DNA from: an uncultured Psychroserpens sp.
GTDB taxonomy: Bacteria > Bacteroidota > Bacteroidia > Flavobacteriales > Flavobacteriaceae
Assembly: GCA_947489585.1 (NCBI GenBank)
Contig: CANLEE010000001.1
Coordinates: forward strand, 676,946 to 740,945
DNA length: 64,000 nucleotides
Direction of reading: 5' to 3'
The notes beneath the pieces were generated by a model. It was not told the origin of the DNA and did no database searches. It saw only the letters and a program-made list of their open reading frames with translations. How positions within the stretch are numbered: position 1 is the first letter of the stretch; each line of letters begins with the position of its first letter. This document shows positions 47,061-57,510 of the stretch, piece after piece. The position numbers and the translations under genes are program-made.

Positions 47061-47924
47061 ATGCCTACATTGAATCTTCAAGACATTCCTCGTATAAAGA
47101 ACATCACCAAAGAGGATTTTATAGCTCATTACTTTAAACCACAAAAGCCTGTGGTTATTGAACGTTTTACTGAAGATTGGCCAGCTCATAAAAAATGGAG
47201 TTTAGAATATATGAAATCCATAGCTGGTGAAAAAATTGTACCGCTATATGATGACAGACCAGTAGATTACAAAGACGGTTTTAATGAACCTCATGCGAAA
47301 ATGAAAATGAGTGACTATGTTGATTTATTGAAAAGTAAGCCAACCAAGTATCGTATTTTTCTTTGGAATATTTTAAAAGAAATTCCTCAATTGCAAAATG
47401 ATTTCAGCTATCCAGACTTTGGTTTAAAATTGATGAAAAACCTTCCTATGTTATTTTTCGGCGGAAAGGACTCACACACATTCATGCACTATGATATTGA
47501 TTTAGCTAATATTTTCCATTTTCATTTTGAAGGGAAAAAACAGTGTGTATTATTTGATCAAAAGCAAAATGATTATTTATATAAAATTCCACATTCTTTA
47601 ATCACAAGAGAAGATATCGATTTCTCGAATCCAGATTTTGAAAAGTGGCCTGCGCTTAAAAATGCAAAAGGTTGGCAGTGTGAATTAAATCATGGCGAAA
47701 TTCTTTATATGCCAGAAGGTTACTGGCATTATATGAAATATCTCACGCCTGGCTTTTCTATGAGCTTACGTGCTATTGCTCGAAACCCTAAAAACTTAGG
47801 AAAAGCAATTTATAATGTTTTGATTATGCGCCATTTTGATAATTTAATGCGACGTATTAAAGGGCAAAAATGGATTGATTGGAAAAATGAGCAAGCCATT
47901 TCTAGAACCAATAAGACTTTTTAG
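47061..47924 (+). CDS. Cupin-8/JmjC-like 2-oxoglutarate oxygenase
   Basis: The ATG at 47061 is taken rather than the TTG one codon earlier. The 287-residue protein has a JmjC-type double-stranded beta helix with the Fe(II) ligands His143 and Asp145 (MHYDID) and His223 (GYWHYM). The N-terminal KPVVIERFTEDWPAHKKWS is typical of the cupin-8 group. Known members hydroxylate Asn, Asp, His or Arg residues on proteins, including ribosomal proteins. Its target here is unknown. Transcribed alone or with the next outer-membrane gene. Confidence 0.85.
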   Translation: MPTLNLQDIPRIKNITKEDFIAHYFKPQKPVVIERFTEDWPAHKKWSLEYMKSIAGEKIVPLYDDRPVDYKDGFNEPHAKMKMSDYVDLLKSKPTKYRIFLWNILKEIPQLQNDFSYPDFGLKLMKNLPMLFFGGKDSHTFMHYDIDLANIFHFHFEGKKQCVLFDQKQNDYLYKIPHSLITREDIDFSNPDFEKWPALKNAKGWQCELNHGEILYMPEGYWHYMKYLTPGFSMSLRAIARNPKNLGKAIYNVLIMRHFDNLMRRIKGQKWIDWKNEQAISRTNKTF

Positions 47925-47933
47925 TAAAAACAC

Positions 47934-47962
47934 TTGGGTATTAAAAAGTTATAATATATTTG
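47934..47962 (+). promoter_or_regulatory. Promoter TTG-N18-TATATTTG
   Basis: TTG at 47934-47936 and TATATTTG at 47955-47962 have an 18-bp spacer, starting ten bases after the stop of the oxygenase gene. The leader to 47989 is about 20 nt. Confidence 0.55.
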
Positions 47963-47988
47963 CGTTCTCAAATTTTAGAATAACAATT

Positions 47989-48480
47989 ATGAAAAATTTA
48001 TTTTTAATTATCACATTAGTATCCGTTTCATTGGTAAACGCACAAGCATTTGAAGGAAAAGGAGATCAGAAATTTCAAGTTGGAGCAAACATTCAAGATG
48101 AAGCTACCGGAATCAATGTCAGTTTTGATTATGGCTTAGGAGACAATATCTCCATTGGTGTATCTTCTGCATACGCTTTAGGAATTGATGACAGATTAGA
48201 TGCAGACTTTGGTGATCGTTTCGATTTAAAAGCAAGATTCAATGCGAACTTAGGTAATGTATTAAATATCGATGAAAACTTTGATGTCTATCCAGGTTTA
48301 AGTCTAAGTTTAAAAAACTTTGGAGGTCATGTTGGTGCTCGTTATTTCTTTTCTGATGGTTTCGGAATCTTTACAGAAACTACATTCCCTTTAGCAAAAT
48401 ATAGTAATGATAAATCAGATATTGGATATTATATCCATAATCAATTTGCAGTAAATATTGGAGCTACATTCAATTTGTAA
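47989..48480 (+). CDS. Small outer-membrane beta-barrel-like protein
   Basis: I chose the ATG at 47989 since it opens a signal peptide (MKNLFLIITLVSVSLVNAQ) and follows a good promoter at 47934-47962. The 163-residue protein has alternating amphipathic strands (KFQVGANIQ, GINVSFDYGLG, NISIGVSSAYALG) and ends in FNL, all consistent with a small eight-stranded barrel. It probably belongs to the DUF6646-type proteins of flavobacteria, but I am unsure of the family number. Function unknown. A strong terminator follows. Confidence 0.75.
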   Translation: MKNLFLIITLVSVSLVNAQAFEGKGDQKFQVGANIQDEATGINVSFDYGLGDNISIGVSSAYALGIDDRLDADFGDRFDLKARFNANLGNVLNIDENFDVYPGLSLSLKNFGGHVGARYFFSDGFGIFTETTFPLAKYSNDKSDIGYYIHNQFAVNIGATFNL

Positions 48481-48496
48481 TCCTAAAACAATTTAT

Positions 48497-48530
48497 AAAA
48501 AAGCATCCTGATAATTTAGGATGCTTTTTT
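48497..48530. terminator. Bidirectional terminator between the barrel gene and recX
   Basis: AAAAAAGCATCCT and AGGATGCTTTTTT (48497-48509, 48518-48530) pair perfectly with an 8-nt loop and give T-tracts on both strands. The right end touches the recX stop codon. Confidence 0.9.
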
Positions 48531-49003
48531 TATGGAATTAACTCACGTATTTTATCATAAACCAAATGGCTTTCCCAGCCTCTATATAATAAGTAGTCTG
48601 CGAGTTTTTTTCTTCTTTTCTGAAGATTAGAATCCCTAATTGTGGCTTCTTTTTTTTCAGCTAGCGCATGAAATGTTTTATAATAATCAGTATTGTCGAT
48701 CTCTTTTAAAGCGATACTTATAATTGTTTTGTTAATGTCTTTCCGCTTTAATTCTAATTGCAAACGTTGCTTCCCCCATTTTTTTATTCTGAACTTGCCT
48801 CTTACAAAGGCTTTAGCATAACGCTCTTCATTTAAAAAATTGTGCTGAAGCAAATGCACAATAATTTGATCTCTTGCCTCAGGGATCATCCTCATTTCAT
48901 ATAATTTTTGTGTAATTTCTTTATGACAACGCTCTTGATATGCGCAATAACGCTCTAAGCGTTTTTGTGCTTCATCGACAGTATATGTTTTTGGTGGATA
49001 CAT
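48530..49003 (-). CDS. recX: Regulatory protein RecX
   Basis: RecX binds RecA filaments and limits recombination. I chose the ATG at 49003 (MYPPKTYTVDEAQKRL) because a -7 element lies four bases before it and the longer frame upstream does not resemble RecX. The 157-residue protein has the family's three-helix repeats: RLERYCAYQERCHKEI, ARDQIIVHLLQHNFLNEERYA and the GKQRLQLELKRKDI segment, ending with YRGWESHLVYDKI. recA is not in the window. Confidence 0.9.
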   Translation of the reverse strand: MYPPKTYTVDEAQKRLERYCAYQERCHKEITQKLYEMRMIPEARDQIIVHLLQHNFLNEERYAKAFVRGKFRIKKWGKQRLQLELKRKDINKTIISIALKEIDNTDYYKTFHALAEKKEATIRDSNLQKRRKKLADYLLYRGWESHLVYDKIRELIP

Positions 49004-49007
49004 TGTG

Positions 49008-49015
49008 CAAAAATA
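49008..49015 (-). promoter_or_regulatory. -7 element TATTTTTG abutting recX
   Basis: Minus-strand TATTTTTG is followed by CACA and then the recX ATG, a third case of this near-leaderless spacing. Confidence 0.45.
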
Positions 49016-49122
49016 TAACAATTTGTTAATAAAACTGTGACTTTCAAGCCCTAACAAAGAAGTATTTTTGTATATTAGCACGTTTGCTTTTGTGGTAAAA
49101 AACAGCGTAAATTATTATCCCT

Positions 49123-52100
49123 ATGAAAAAGAATTACTCCCTTATCTTATTAGCGTTCCTATGTGTTTTTGTGTCCTATGGACAAGTATCAGAAAATTTT
49201 GATGGTTTTACTAGTGGTGGTTATGGCAACTATTCTTATAATAACTTCGATATTAATATAGGTTTAAGTGAAACTACCAATGCCAGGTCTGGAAGAGCTG
49301 TGAGATTAAGAAATACCTCATCTTCTAATTTAGAATATGTGGGTACGGATGGTAATGGAAAAGATGGTGGTATTGGAGACATCAGTTTTTGGTATCGCTC
49401 TTGGGATAATAGTCCTGCTGCAGTATATGATGTACAAATAAGTATAAATAACGGCGCTTATTCTAATATTGGCGCTCAAATCAATACTACTAGCACAACA
49501 TATGCACAATGGACACATACTCTGAATAACTCAAGTGATAATATCAAAGTTAGGGTTCTAAGAGTTAGTGGAGAACGTCTTATTATTGATGATTTTGAAA
49601 TCACGGATCTTCCAACCGATCCAGATTTGTCAATTTCAGGAACAACAGATCATGGGTCATCATGTCTAAGCACTGCTGCAACTACCATACAATATACTAT
49701 TACAAACAGTGGCACTTTAACTGCTAATGGTATTAATGTGTCTTCAGATGATGCCCAATTTGTAGTAAGTGGCTTATCATCTACAACAATTGCAGCATCG
49801 GGTACAGCAACTTACAATGTTACGTTTACACCTACAGCTGTTGGTGCTCAAACTGCAACCATAACTGTTACGAGTTCAACAGGAACAAGTAATTCTCCAA
49901 CAAGTGATTTAACAGGTACAGGTATTACATTACCAACTATTTCAACGCAACCAACTAATCAATCAGTTATTGAACCTAATACCGCCACATTCTCAGTTGT
50001 TTCAAGTGACGCAACATCTTATCAGTGGGAAATTAATACTGGATCTGGCTGGAATAATGTCACTGGAGGTTCTGGCGCAACAACAGACACATATACTACT
50101 CCTGCAACTTCAACAACGATGGATGGCGATTTATACAGATGCATTGTTACAAATACATGTGGTTCAACAACATCAAATGCTGCTACACTAAATGTTAGTG
50201 TCATAGCTGATGTTGTCATAACCGAAATCATGTACAATACGCCTACTCCAGGTAATGATTATGAATGGATAGAAATTTGTAATCTCAATGGAACATCCCA
50301 AGATATAAGTGATTATACTATTGACGTTAATGGTACAACGAGGTTTACATTTCCTTCAAGTACAACTATTCCAGCAAACTCTTGTATCACAGTGTTATTA
50401 GGTGATGATGGATCGTCTTCTCCAGAATGCTCCTTTACTCCAGATTATGGGTCACCTTCTAGCACAAACATTCTTCCTAATAGCCCTTCTGCTGCTGGTG
50501 TAGATATAGAATTAATTGCTTCAGATAGTACAACTGTAGTAGATATTGTAAATTATGATGATGCTGATGGTGCTGATGGAAATGGTGCTTCACTTCATGT
50601 TACAAATGCAACTATAGATAACTCAGACACAGGATCGAATTGGCAAGAGGTTATGGATGGTGGATCACCTGGAGCAAATACATTATTATCCCCATGTTCG
50701 GCTCCCGAAATCCAACTTAAAAACAGTTCTGGAGTAGATCAAGCATGTGGTGCTTTTACAATTGATTTCGGATCCCAAGCCATAGGATATGATACAGATT
50801 TAACTTTTGACATTGTAAATGAAGGCACATTAGATTTGGTGGTAACCTCCTTACCTATCACTGGAACTAATCCTGGAGATTTTTCTATTGTTTCTCCTAT
50901 AATAACAGTTCCTTTGATAATCACTTCTGGCAATACACAAACTGTAACTGTCCGATTTACGCCAATAGCTACTGGTAATAGAACAGCTTCTTTAAGAGTT
51001 ACTAATAATGATGCTAATGAAGCATCTTGTTTTATTAATTTACAAGGTATCGGTACAACTCCTATTCCGGACATAGATGTAGAAAGAAACACCTTTGCTA
51101 CAATACCAGATGGGTCTCCCGCTGATAATGGCTTTAATACTATTTTTGCTCAAACTCCCGTTAATAGCACGTCGCTTCCAAAAACTTATTATATTAGAAA
51201 TGAAGGCACGGCAGATTTAAATGTAACAAGTATCAGTTTAAGTACAGGCACTAATTTTAATTTAGTTGGACTTCCAACACTTCCTTTCACGCTTTCACCT
51301 TCGGATTCTCCTGTTTCATTTGAAGTGGAGTTTGCTCCTATTAATCCCGTAGGCACCAAAACTGATGAAGTAATTATACTAAGTAATGATCCCGACACTT
51401 CTGAAGCCACTTATACATTTCGCGTTCAAGGAGATGCAACATGTTCTACTACAAGCATATCTTTATTTCCGGAATCTGGACCAGCTGGTACTATTGTTAC
51501 GGTTAGCGGAACTGGAAATAATTTTGATGGCTCTACAACAATTGACTTTGGGGGTAATTCATTACCTGTTACGTTTATTGATTCAAATACTTTAGAAGTT
51601 ACAATTCCTACTGCGTCTGTAAGTGGGGAAATTTTATTAACAGATAGTGGGTGTACAAGTACTGATTATTTTACAATCATAGATTCTGTTTTTGGTGGCT
51701 GTGAAGGCGCTAACCCATCAACAGATTTAGTCATATATGAATTGTATGATGAAAATCCTGGAAATGGTGGTATGATTACGGTATATAATGGCACAAATGC
51801 TACAGTAGATTTAAGTGATTATAAATTGTCTAGAACAACAAATTACACAGATCAAGTCACTTTTCCTTATGTTGACAATTGGTACTTACCTTCAGGAAAT
51901 TTAGCACCTGGGGAGTTGTTTAGGTTGAAAATCTCATCAAGTGCATGTTCAGATGCATTTTACACCACACCATACGATGTTATATCTGCTACAGGTTTTA
52001 ACTCAAATGATGGGATTCAGTTAAGACGAACCTCTGACAATTCTGTTATTGATGAAGTTTTAACTCCAAATTTTGTAGGGTTTTACATGTATAGAAATAC

Positions 52101-54312
52101 AACAACACTAAACCCTGCTAACCCATACAATCCATCATTTTGGAATACTGACACCTTAACTGCCAACGAATGTAGAGTGGTTGGTGTTGCACCAACATTA
52201 GCAGTTCCTCCTCCAACAGTCTCTGTATTAAACGACCCGACGTTTAATTGCAGTACTAGTGTACAACTATCTGTTACAGGTGGTCAGGGAGTAGCTGGAG
52301 GCTTAGGTCTTAATTACCAATGGTATTACCTAGTTCCAAATACAACTACTTTTGTGGTTGTGCCTAATAGTGCAGATTTTAACAATGTATCGACAAATTC
52401 AACTTTAGATATTCTAAATCCAATTGCCTACATAGACTATCAGTTCTATTGCCAAGTTAGAGAAGATACAATAACATGTTTCACAGCTAGTAATGCAGTA
52501 AGATTAGAAGCCATAGGCGCAACTTGGAATGGTACAAGTTGGTCATCAGTTCCTACATCAAGTAAAATAGCTATTATTGATGGTGACTACGACACCAGTA
52601 TTAACACAAATGGAGAGACTAGTTTTGAAGCTTGTCAACTTATCGTAAATACCAACTATACTTTGAGTATTGAAAATAACACTTTTGTAAGAGTTCAAAA
52701 CGACTTAACAGTTAATGGTAATATTATTGTTAAAACTGATGGAGCCTTTGTACAAGTAGATGATGCTGCTATTGTTGATGGTGATGTTCTAACCACAAGA
52801 GATAAAATAACAGTCGAAAAAGAAACAGCGCCATTGGCTACATATAGAGAATATACGTATTGGAGCTCTCCTGTTTCTGGGGAAACCATTGGAAGTGGTT
52901 TATTCGAATCTTCATCAAATAGACGTTTTTGGTTTAATGGGCAAAACTTTAGAGACTCTACACAAGAGACTAATAATGATAATGCAACGGCACCAGGTCA
53001 AGACGATATTGATGATGATGCTAATGATTGGCAACTAATAACTAATGCAGCCACAGTTATGGATCCAGGTGTTGGATACGCTGCGACTCATAGCAGTACT
53101 GGTTTTACGCCTAACCAATACATCTATACATTTGATGGTCCTTTTAATAATGGTGTGTTCAATATTCCTATTTATAGAAATGATGTTGAAACCAATGACA
53201 ATAATTGGAACTTTATAGGAAACCCTTACCCTTCAGCAATAGATGCAGATGACTTCTTAGCTGCTAATGCAAGTATTGATCAAACCGTTGGTGCTACTAA
53301 TGGTGCCATATTCTTTTGGTCTCATAATACTGCTGCAGATGATAATACAAATGGAAATGAAGCTCAAAACTATTCGCAGAGTGATTATGCTATTATAAAT
53401 GGTACTGGACAAACGGCTGGTGGTGATGCTGTCGTTCCAAATCGTTTTATCCCTTCAGGTCAAGGTTTCTTTGTCTCAATGGATGATGCTGCTGCTTCTA
53501 CTTCTGCTGGCGGAACTTTAAGAACTACTGATATCGTTTTTAATAACAGTATGAGAGTTATAGATAATAATGCTCAATTCTTTAGAAATGATAATAGTTC
53601 AAGTCCAAATAAAATAAGACTAGATTTAAATACAGACAATGGTGTTTTCAATCAAATTTTAGTTGGCTATGTCAATGGTGCTACAGATGGTGATGATGGT
53701 ATGTATTATGATGCACATAAGAATTTATCAGCAAATGCTAATTCTATTATCTATACTATTTTAAATAGTTCTGATGATAAGAAATTTGCTATTCAAGGTA
53801 AAGCTCCTAATAGTTTAACACTTGAAGAAGTTATTCCTTTAGGGTTCTATACAGCAATTGATGAAGCTACGCTTTATACAATTTCAATTGCCGAATTAGA
53901 AGGTGAATTCATGAATGAAAACACGGTCTATATTAAAGACAAACTTTTAAATATTATTCATGACCTATCTACTAATAATTATACGTTTACTTCGGAAGTA
54001 GGAGAGTTTAACGATCGTTTTGAAATTGTATTTCAGCCAGAATCACTCTCAGTAAATGAAAATGACTTCTCACCAGATGATCTATCAATAATTGAACTTG
54101 GTGATGGAGATGTGAAGTTTTCCGTAGGAAATAGTTTAGTTATCAAGCAGGTTGAAATCATGGATATTGTTGGAAGAACAATATATAAACTACAAGGAAA
54201 CCATAATGTTGAAGTTTATAATCTATCGCGTTTAAGTCAAGCAGCTTATATCGCAAGAGTGACACTTTCTAACGGACAAATTATCACTAAGAAGGCACTT
54301 AAAAGACATTAG
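49123..54312 (+). CDS. Giant multidomain T9SS cargo protein (lamin-tail, choice-of-anchor D, IPT/TIG)
   Basis: Signal peptide 1-20 (ending SYGQ) leads a 1729-residue extracellular protein. Visible domains in order are an N-terminal beta-sandwich (about 25-165), a choice-of-anchor D/ASH-type repeat (about 170-265), an Ig-like domain (about 270-355), a lamin-tail domain (about 362-520, VVITEIMYNTPTPG), two more choice-of-anchor D repeats (about 530-775), an IPT/TIG domain (about 778-855) and a second lamin-tail-like domain (about 870-1020). A large C-terminal module shared with the 1287-residue protein follows, then a T9SS sorting domain ending ITKKALKRH. Probably an adhesin or surface scaffold. 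The ligand is unknown. Confidence 0.85.
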   Translation: MKKNYSLILLAFLCVFVSYGQVSENFDGFTSGGYGNYSYNNFDINIGLSETTNARSGRAVRLRNTSSSNLEYVGTDGNGKDGGIGDISFWYRSWDNSPAAVYDVQISINNGAYSNIGAQINTTSTTYAQWTHTLNNSSDNIKVRVLRVSGERLIIDDFEITDLPTDPDLSISGTTDHGSSCLSTAATTIQYTITNSGTLTANGINVSSDDAQFVVSGLSSTTIAASGTATYNVTFTPTAVGAQTATITVTSSTGTSNSPTSDLTGTGITLPTISTQPTNQSVIEPNTATFSVVSSDATSYQWEINTGSGWNNVTGGSGATTDTYTTPATSTTMDGDLYRCIVTNTCGSTTSNAATLNVSVIADVVITEIMYNTPTPGNDYEWIEICNLNGTSQDISDYTIDVNGTTRFTFPSSTTIPANSCITVLLGDDGSSSPECSFTPDYGSPSSTNILPNSPSAAGVDIELIASDSTTVVDIVNYDDADGADGNGASLHVTNATIDNSDTGSNWQEVMDGGSPGANTLLSPCSAPEIQLKNSSGVDQACGAFTIDFGSQAIGYDTDLTFDIVNEGTLDLVVTSLPITGTNPGDFSIVSPIITVPLIITSGNTQTVTVRFTPIATGNRTASLRVTNNDANEASCFINLQGIGTTPIPDIDVERNTFATIPDGSPADNGFNTIFAQTPVNSTSLPKTYYIRNEGTADLNVTSISLSTGTNFNLVGLPTLPFTLSPSDSPVSFEVEFAPINPVGTKTDEVIILSNDPDTSEATYTFRVQGDATCSTTSISLFPESGPAGTIVTVSGTGNNFDGSTTIDFGGNSLPVTFIDSNTLEVTIPTASVSGEILLTDSGCTSTDYFTIIDSVFGGCEGANPSTDLVIYELYDENPGNGGMITVYNGTNATVDLSDYKLSRTTNYTDQVTFPYVDNWYLPSGNLAPGELFRLKISSSACSDAFYTTPYDVISATGFNSNDGIQLRRTSDNSVIDEVLTPNFVGFYMYRNTTTLNPANPYNPSFWNTDTLTANECRVVGVAPTLAVPPPTVSVLNDPTFNCSTSVQLSVTGGQGVAGGLGLNYQWYYLVPNTTTFVVVPNSADFNNVSTNSTLDILNPIAYIDYQFYCQVREDTITCFTASNAVRLEAIGATWNGTSWSSVPTSSKIAIIDGDYDTSINTNGETSFEACQLIVNTNYTLSIENNTFVRVQNDLTVNGNIIVKTDGAFVQVDDAAIVDGDVLTTRDKITVEKETAPLATYREYTYWSSPVSGETIGSGLFESSSNRRFWFNGQNFRDSTQETNNDNATAPGQDDIDDDANDWQLITNAATVMDPGVGYAATHSSTGFTPNQYIYTFDGPFNNGVFNIPIYRNDVETNDNNWNFIGNPYPSAIDADDFLAANASIDQTVGATNGAIFFWSHNTAADDNTNGNEAQNYSQSDYAIINGTGQTAGGDAVVPNRFIPSGQGFFVSMDDAAASTSAGGTLRTTDIVFNNSMRVIDNNAQFFRNDNSSSPNKIRLDLNTDNGVFNQILVGYVNGATDGDDGMYYDAHKNLSANANSIIYTILNSSDDKKFAIQGKAPNSLTLEEVIPLGFYTAIDEATLYTISIAELEGEFMNENTVYIKDKLLNIIHDLSTNNYTFTSEVGEFNDRFEIVFQPESLSVNENDFSPDDLSIIELGDGDVKFSVGNSLVIKQVEIMDIVGRTIYKLQGNHNVEVYNLSRLSQAAYIARVTLSNGQIITKKALKRH

Positions 54313-54334
54313 ACCCAATCATAAATTGTAATAT

Positions 54335-54363
54335 AAAGAGGTTTCAGATTTTGAAGCCTCTTT
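54335..54363. terminator. Bidirectional terminator
   Basis: AAAGAGGTTTCA pairs with TGAAGCCTCTTT (54335-54346, 54352-54363; one G-U) around GATTT, between the converging T9SS and TonB receptor genes. Confidence 0.8.
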
Positions 54364-54367
54364 CTTA

Positions 54368-56773
54368 TTATAAGCTATATCGCAATGATAAGATTAGGTT
54401 TCTTCCTGGAGCTGTTATTCCAGACGAATAGGTTCGATAACGTTGATCTGTAATGTTCTCTAACGATGCTATTACCGTTGTCGCGTCAGTAATTTGATAT
54501 TGCGTTCTCAAATTAAGTGTATACCATGAGGGAGAATAAGGGTTTCCGTCTTTATCGCTTGCAAATAAATAGCTTGCTACAGAAGGCGATAACTGGTTAA
54601 ATGATAATTCGTTATTATATTCTGCAAAGGCATCGATTTGAATTTTTTCATTTTGCCAAATGAAATGTGTATTTCCAAAATTTGGCGCAATATGCCTCAC
54701 AGGAACTTCGATACCATCATTTTCTTCTGTTCCGCCAATAATATTGTATTGAGATGTAAGTTTAATAGTTTTAGATACGTTAAATTCAATTCCTGTTTCA
54801 AATCCATAAATCCAAGATTTAGAAGCATTTTGAATTGCTTGTACATTACTTAATTCTCCATCATACTCAATTTGTGATTCTCCATTTATAGTAAAGTCTC
54901 TACGTATTAATGCATTATCTAAAAAGGTATAATACGTAGCCATATCTAAAATAAATACATCGTTAAAATTAAGCTTTAAACCCAACTCTCCGCCATAAGC
55001 ATACTCAGGTTTCAAATTTTGATTTGGGACTACAACTGATCCAGGCTCTGAGTCGAATACTTTTCCTATATCATCTATATTAGGTGCTCTAAAAGCTGTC
55101 GATGCATTAAATTTCCATTGTATCATCTCACTAGGAATCCAACTTATTCCTGCTGTTCCAGTTAATGCATCAGAATCAAGTTTGGCGCTATTAAATGGTA
55201 AATTCAAAAATTGATTATTCTCCTTAAAATCAGCATTGGCTAACACGTGATTATATCGTAATCCAGACTGAAACACAAACTTTGTATTTGGCTTATATTT
55301 AAAACTAGCATATGCAGCTATTGATTGCCAATTAGAGCCGTTTGGATATCTTGATACAGTTGGAGTCGTTATATTTGTTGAAATATCTTTTTCTTCGCCA
55401 GAAGACGACACCCTGTTGTATACATATTCTAAACCGTAAAAAAGTTCACTTTTTTCACTTAATCCTTTTTCAAAATCAACATTTAAAGAATACGCGTCAA
55501 CGGCTTCTTCTCTTATGTTTCTGATGTTTGATTGAAAATCTCTATCTAATCTACTTTCTTGAAAGTTTTGATAGGCAGCAGTAGCTTGTATTTTATCATA
55601 AAGATTTGAGCTACTACTTAATTTGGTCACTTGAAAATTCCCCATAAACCAACTTTGAGGCCCATAATTCCATTCAGCAGAACGTAGATTATCATCTTCA
55701 TACCTAATTAATCGATCATACCTAGGATAGTTAGAGGTGGTTGTATAATAAAGCCCTAAATCAAAACTTAAATCCTCCATCGGCTCGTATCTTACTTTTT
55801 GCAAAAAGTTAATTTGATCATAACCTGTTGGCTTTTGAATACGAGGGTTTTCATTTTGAACAACAATATCTTCGCCGTTAATCGTTTCTACATATTCTGG
55901 CCTCAAATAATCATCAGGACCATGTGATCCCATACGTAAATCGTCAAAATCAGTATAACTAACACTAGTTAAAAAAGCCCATTTTTTTAACCCAAAATTG
56001 AGATCAAAATGCCCTGTTTTTTCTTTATTAGCTGTTGCATATCTTGCAGCAATATTGGCGTTAAAATATAAAGAATCTCTGTAGGATAACTGTGGTTTCT
56101 GTGTATAAAAACTCATCACGCCACCAATAGCGTCACTCCCATAAACTACTGAACCGGCACCTAATGTAATTTCGGTGTTTTGAATTGTAAAAGGGTCTAT
56201 TGAAATAACGTTTTGTAGATTTCCTCCTCTAAAAGTAGCATTATTCATTCTAACACCATCCACTGTAATTAAGAGTCTATTTGTAGAAAACCCTCTAATA
56301 ATTGGACTTCCACCTCCTAATTGACTTTTTTGAATATAAACATTCCCTGTACTTTCTAACAAATCTGCACTAGTTTGCGGGTTTTCAAACTGGATATCGC
56401 TAGCATTTATATTAACAATGGTTTGCGGTATATCACGCTTACTTTGTTCAAATTTAGAGGCGGAAACAACGACTTGATCTAGATCTTCTACACTAGGCGT
56501 TAAATAAACAATAGAGCCATTATTCTCAATTGTAGATTTTTTTAGTGCTTTTTTTATATAAAGAATATTCTGAAAATATATCATTTCATTATCCGAAAAC
56601 TGATCTAAAGAGGCTTCACCTTCGAAATTTGTAATAACAGATTTATCCTTTTTAGAATTAAATATGGTTACTCCAGGTATTGGCGTATTAGTGATGTCTT
56701 CTAACACTCTTACTGTTTGAGAATTACAAACAGTAAATGAAAAGATAAATAATAGTGAAAGCGTAAACTTCAT
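54368..56773 (-). CDS. TonB-dependent outer-membrane receptor
   Basis: Signal peptide 1-18 (ending CNSQ) precedes a short carboxypeptidase-like beta-sandwich (about 19-90), a plug with the conserved IIRGFSTNRLLITVDGVRMN block near 170-190 and GAGSVVYGSDAIGGVMSF near 210-227, and a 22-strand barrel. The 801 residues end RNLILSLRYSL. It is of the BtuB/HmuR-like size rather than the SusC size and has no SusD partner. The substrate is not evident. It starts five bases after recO ends and is read in the same direction. Confidence 0.9.
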   Translation of the reverse strand: MKFTLSLLFIFSFTVCNSQTVRVLEDITNTPIPGVTIFNSKKDKSVITNFEGEASLDQFSDNEMIYFQNILYIKKALKKSTIENNGSIVYLTPSVEDLDQVVVSASKFEQSKRDIPQTIVNINASDIQFENPQTSADLLESTGNVYIQKSQLGGGSPIIRGFSTNRLLITVDGVRMNNATFRGGNLQNVISIDPFTIQNTEITLGAGSVVYGSDAIGGVMSFYTQKPQLSYRDSLYFNANIAARYATANKEKTGHFDLNFGLKKWAFLTSVSYTDFDDLRMGSHGPDDYLRPEYVETINGEDIVVQNENPRIQKPTGYDQINFLQKVRYEPMEDLSFDLGLYYTTTSNYPRYDRLIRYEDDNLRSAEWNYGPQSWFMGNFQVTKLSSSSNLYDKIQATAAYQNFQESRLDRDFQSNIRNIREEAVDAYSLNVDFEKGLSEKSELFYGLEYVYNRVSSSGEEKDISTNITTPTVSRYPNGSNWQSIAAYASFKYKPNTKFVFQSGLRYNHVLANADFKENNQFLNLPFNSAKLDSDALTGTAGISWIPSEMIQWKFNASTAFRAPNIDDIGKVFDSEPGSVVVPNQNLKPEYAYGGELGLKLNFNDVFILDMATYYTFLDNALIRRDFTINGESQIEYDGELSNVQAIQNASKSWIYGFETGIEFNVSKTIKLTSQYNIIGGTEENDGIEVPVRHIAPNFGNTHFIWQNEKIQIDAFAEYNNELSFNQLSPSVASYLFASDKDGNPYSPSWYTLNLRTQYQITDATTVIASLENITDQRYRTYSSGITAPGRNLILSLRYSL

Positions 56774-56778
56774 AAAGA

Positions 56779-57498
56779 TTAATTAAATACCTGATTGAAA
56801 ATTTGCAGAGATTTTGGTTTTTTAAAACTGCCCAAATGTAATTCAAAATATAACAATAGCATCGTTAGAAATGATTGTCTTTGCTTTGAGTTTAATTTTA
56901 TACTATCTAGTTCATCAAAATTTGTGCCTAACAGCTGTTTTAAAATTGTTAAATTTTCTCCTGAAACACTATATAAATCTTGCTTTTTAGATTCAAACAG
57001 CCCATTATTTAAGTTAAAATACATGTAATTGGTATCTGTTGCATCTGGATAAAACCCTAAATGTTTTGTTAGGTTAAGTAGAAATAATAAATGAAAATTT
57101 GAGAAATCATCCTTTGCATCTAACCATTGAAAAGTAGTTTCTAAATAATTATATAAAAGTTGATTTTCTTCTTCTTCTCTTAAAACCGAAGACAATACTT
57201 CAGCCAAGAACATAGCTATGGCACTTTTCAATATATTGGTATGCAAGCTCGTATAGTTATAATCCAACCTTATATTCTTAATGGTTTGTAAAGATTGATT
57301 TTGTCTATAATTCTCTTCGATTTTGAGCTGTGATAGTAACTGAAAATAAGCCGCTTTAGAATTCCCTTTTTTGTTGTTTAATACACCTCTCAATAAATAA
57401 CTAACAACACCTCTGTGAGACGTGATGCATTTCACAATTAGATCATTATCTCTATACCTAAGTTTTGAAAGGACAATGGCTTTAGTTTTAATTAGCAT
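56779..57498 (-). CDS. recO: DNA repair protein RecO
   Basis: RecO loads RecA at SSB-coated gaps in the RecFOR pathway. The N-terminal OB fold is visible (KTKAIVLSKLRYRDNDLIVK, GVVSYLLRGVLN), followed by a helical domain without the zinc cysteines present in some homologues. At 239 residues it is normal. It lies between the porZ-like gene and the TonB receptor, 12 bp after the former. Confidence 0.9.
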   Translation of the reverse strand: MLIKTKAIVLSKLRYRDNDLIVKCITSHRGVVSYLLRGVLNNKKGNSKAAYFQLLSQLKIEENYRQNQSLQTIKNIRLDYNYTSLHTNILKSAIAMFLAEVLSSVLREEEENQLLYNYLETTFQWLDAKDDFSNFHLLFLLNLTKHLGFYPDATDTNYMYFNLNNGLFESKKQDLYSVSGENLTILKQLLGTNFDELDSIKLNSKQRQSFLTMLLLYFELHLGSFKKPKSLQIFNQVFN

Positions 57499-57510
57499 TT
57501 TAAAGTGTTG